Source: Bacillota bacterium
Lineage (GTDB): Bacteria > Bacillota > Clostridia > Christensenellales > SZUA-584
Direction: 5' to 3'
Length of the DNA: 31,223 bases
NCBI GenBank assembly: GCA_023461435.1
Contig: JAEYLC010000036.1
Location: forward strand, 1-31,223
This document shows, in pieces, positions 30,472 to 31,223 of this stretch; the stretch's first letter is position 1; every line of letters begins with the position of its first letter. Position numbers and translations under genes: made by a program. The notes beneath the pieces were generated by a model. That model was not told the origin of the DNA. It did not search any database and worked only from the letters and a program-made list of their open reading frames with translations.

Positions 30472-30849
30472 CTATAATAAATTTTTTAATAGCTCTGCAG
30501 CCTGGTCGGCGTTGATTTCACCGTTTTCCAGACGGTTTAATATCTGGCGACGCTCCTCTTTGATTTCCTCGGAGGACGCGCTGCTTTTAAGGCCCAGCCG
30601 CTCCAGGACGACATCCAGCCGACCGCGAACCGTGGGGTAAGAGATGCCCAACTCTTTTTCAACGTCTTTAATGCTGCCGCGGCATTTTAGAAATGTGAGT
30701 ACGAAAAGCGCATCGTCATTATTAAGCTCGCAAAAGTCACAGCCTGTAAAATGTCCGCCGAGCTCGCTGCCGCATTTTTCGCAAGTGAGCCGCGTGATCT
30801 CGTATTGACCGCCGCAAACCGGGCAGGCGGAGGGTGCTTTGTGTTTCAT
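30472..30849 (-). CDS. DUF2089 zinc-ribbon/HTH regulator
   Basis: The protein has 125 residues. The N-terminal zinc ribbon has Cys9-x2-Cys12 and Cys23-x2-Cys26, with a further pair at Cys37/Cys40. A helix-turn-helix follows (~58-85: SIKDVEKELGISYPTVRGRLDVVLERLG). The C-terminus (ILNRLENGEINADQAAELLKNL) is a SHOCT-like helical hairpin, the same type that begins the next gene product. It is the first gene of the operon, with GAGGAG before ATG 30849 and a near-palindrome over its -10, so autoregulation is likely. DUF2089 proteins are commonly taken to be DNA-binding regulators. Confidence 0.88.
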   Translation of the reverse strand: MKHKAPSACPVCGGQYEITRLTCEKCGSELGGHFTGCDFCELNNDDALFVLTFLKCRGSIKDVEKELGISYPTVRGRLDVVLERLGLKSSASSEEIKEERRQILNRLENGEINADQAAELLKNLL

Positions 30850-30874
30850 TTGTTTTGGCTCCTCATTGATTTAT

Positions 30875-30909
30875 GTATTATATATACTACGAAATATCAA
30901 TAAAGTCAA
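30875..30909 (-). promoter_or_regulatory. Promoter and near-palindromic operator of the DUF2089 operon
   Basis: On the minus strand TTGACT (30909-30904) and TATATA (30886-30881) are spaced by 17 bases. A 16-bp dyad, GTAGTATATATAATAC (30890-30875), differs from perfect symmetry at one position and covers the -10. A repressor bound there would block transcription; the DUF2089 protein itself is the obvious candidate. Confidence 0.55.
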
Positions 30910-31128
30910 TATGAGAATTAATAATATTAATAGAAAAATTAAAAATATTAATAAGCGAATTGAATAATTCAATATATCGTAAAGTAAGATGAAAAAAGTA
31001 CAATAATATATAAAACGCTGCAGGCCGATTTGAGCGCTGCGGTTTGGCCTATTATACAGGCAGTTGTGGTGGCCGGAGTCTTCATATGATGCGGACAAAA
31101 TATTTCTGCAAAAGGGGATATAAAAGCG

Positions 31129-31157
31129 TTGACAAGTGATAGGGTGTTTGATAAGAT
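31129..31157 (+). promoter_or_regulatory. Strong outgoing promoter at the window end
   Basis: A perfect TTGACA (31129-31134) and TAAGAT (31152-31157) are spaced by 17 bases. The transcript would start near 31164 and include a hairpin GCGGTT-GAAA-AACCGC (31203-31218). No coding start is visible. The style resembles clostridial rRNA or tRNA operon leaders, so a stable RNA operon beyond the edge is possible (inference). Bases 30910-31128 are AT-rich with no gene; a loose GC stem (AGGCC/GGCCT) lies near 31022-31050. Confidence 0.6.
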
Positions 31158-31223
31158 ATTTGAGCGCTCGCAAGACGGCGGTGCGCAAAAGGAGCTAAAA
31201 AAGCGGTTGAAAAACCGCCGAAA

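Overview
The window is a gene-dense bacterial chromosome segment with no mobile elements, CRISPR array or complete rRNA/tRNA gene that I could see. Gene content and signals point to a Gram-positive, low-oxygen member of the Bacillota, most likely Clostridia: strong GGAGG-type ribosome sites, frequent TTG starts, sigma-A promoters (TTGACA/TATAAT), FtsH after tilS-hpt, a ywlC/ywlE-like pair, YvlD/YvlB-like envelope-stress genes, and a methanogen/anaerobe-type homocysteine cluster. By eye the coding DNA is somewhat above half G+C, while the intergenic gaps are AT-rich.

Layout. 1-362: AT-rich leader and promoter. 363-3771 (+): serine synthesis (serC, serA), a cyclophilin and a small lipoprotein. 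3966-5810 (-): a DUF3592-like membrane protein and ychF. 6022-7513 (+): an AraC-type regulator and a transglutaminase-like protein. 7646-9966 (+): a three-gene homocysteine/sulfur cluster (COG1900 protein, NIL-ferredoxin, UPF0280). 10035-12497 (+): a VanY-like carboxypeptidase, tsaC/sua5 and a YwlE-type arginine phosphatase. 12611-16364 (+): a MecA-like class B penicillin-binding protein, a GNAT protein, an FlK-like thioesterase and a PHP phosphoesterase. 16453-17436 (+): prs. 17716-20042 (+): an ANTAR protein with a degenerate receiver, a P-II protein and an ammonium transporter. 20170-25346 (+): mnmE, mnmG, tilS and hpt. 25450-27363 (+): ftsH. 27635-29153 (+): a small unknown gene and rsmA. 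29407-30849 (-): a four-gene DUF2089 / SHOCT-like / unknown / YvlD operon. The last ~100 bases carry a strong rightward promoter firing out of the window.

The most interesting region is the nitrogen block. The ANTAR protein lacks the phospho-acceptor Asp and the acidic pair of a receiver, and the P-II protein has Met where uridylylated homologues have Tyr51. The glnK-amt gap holds a clear intrinsic terminator whose 5' arm is shared with an alternative hexaloop hairpin, preceded by a second small hairpin. This suggests P-II-gated, phosphorylation-independent RNA antitermination of amt (inference). A second highlight is a candidate ~95-nt small RNA on the minus strand near 28.0 kb, driven by a perfect TTGACA-17-TATAAT promoter and ending at a bidirectional terminator.

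Three RNA-modification genes (tsaC, tilS, rsmA) have promoters so close to the start codon that their mRNAs should be leaderless or nearly so. All functions are from sequence reading alone; no database search was run.
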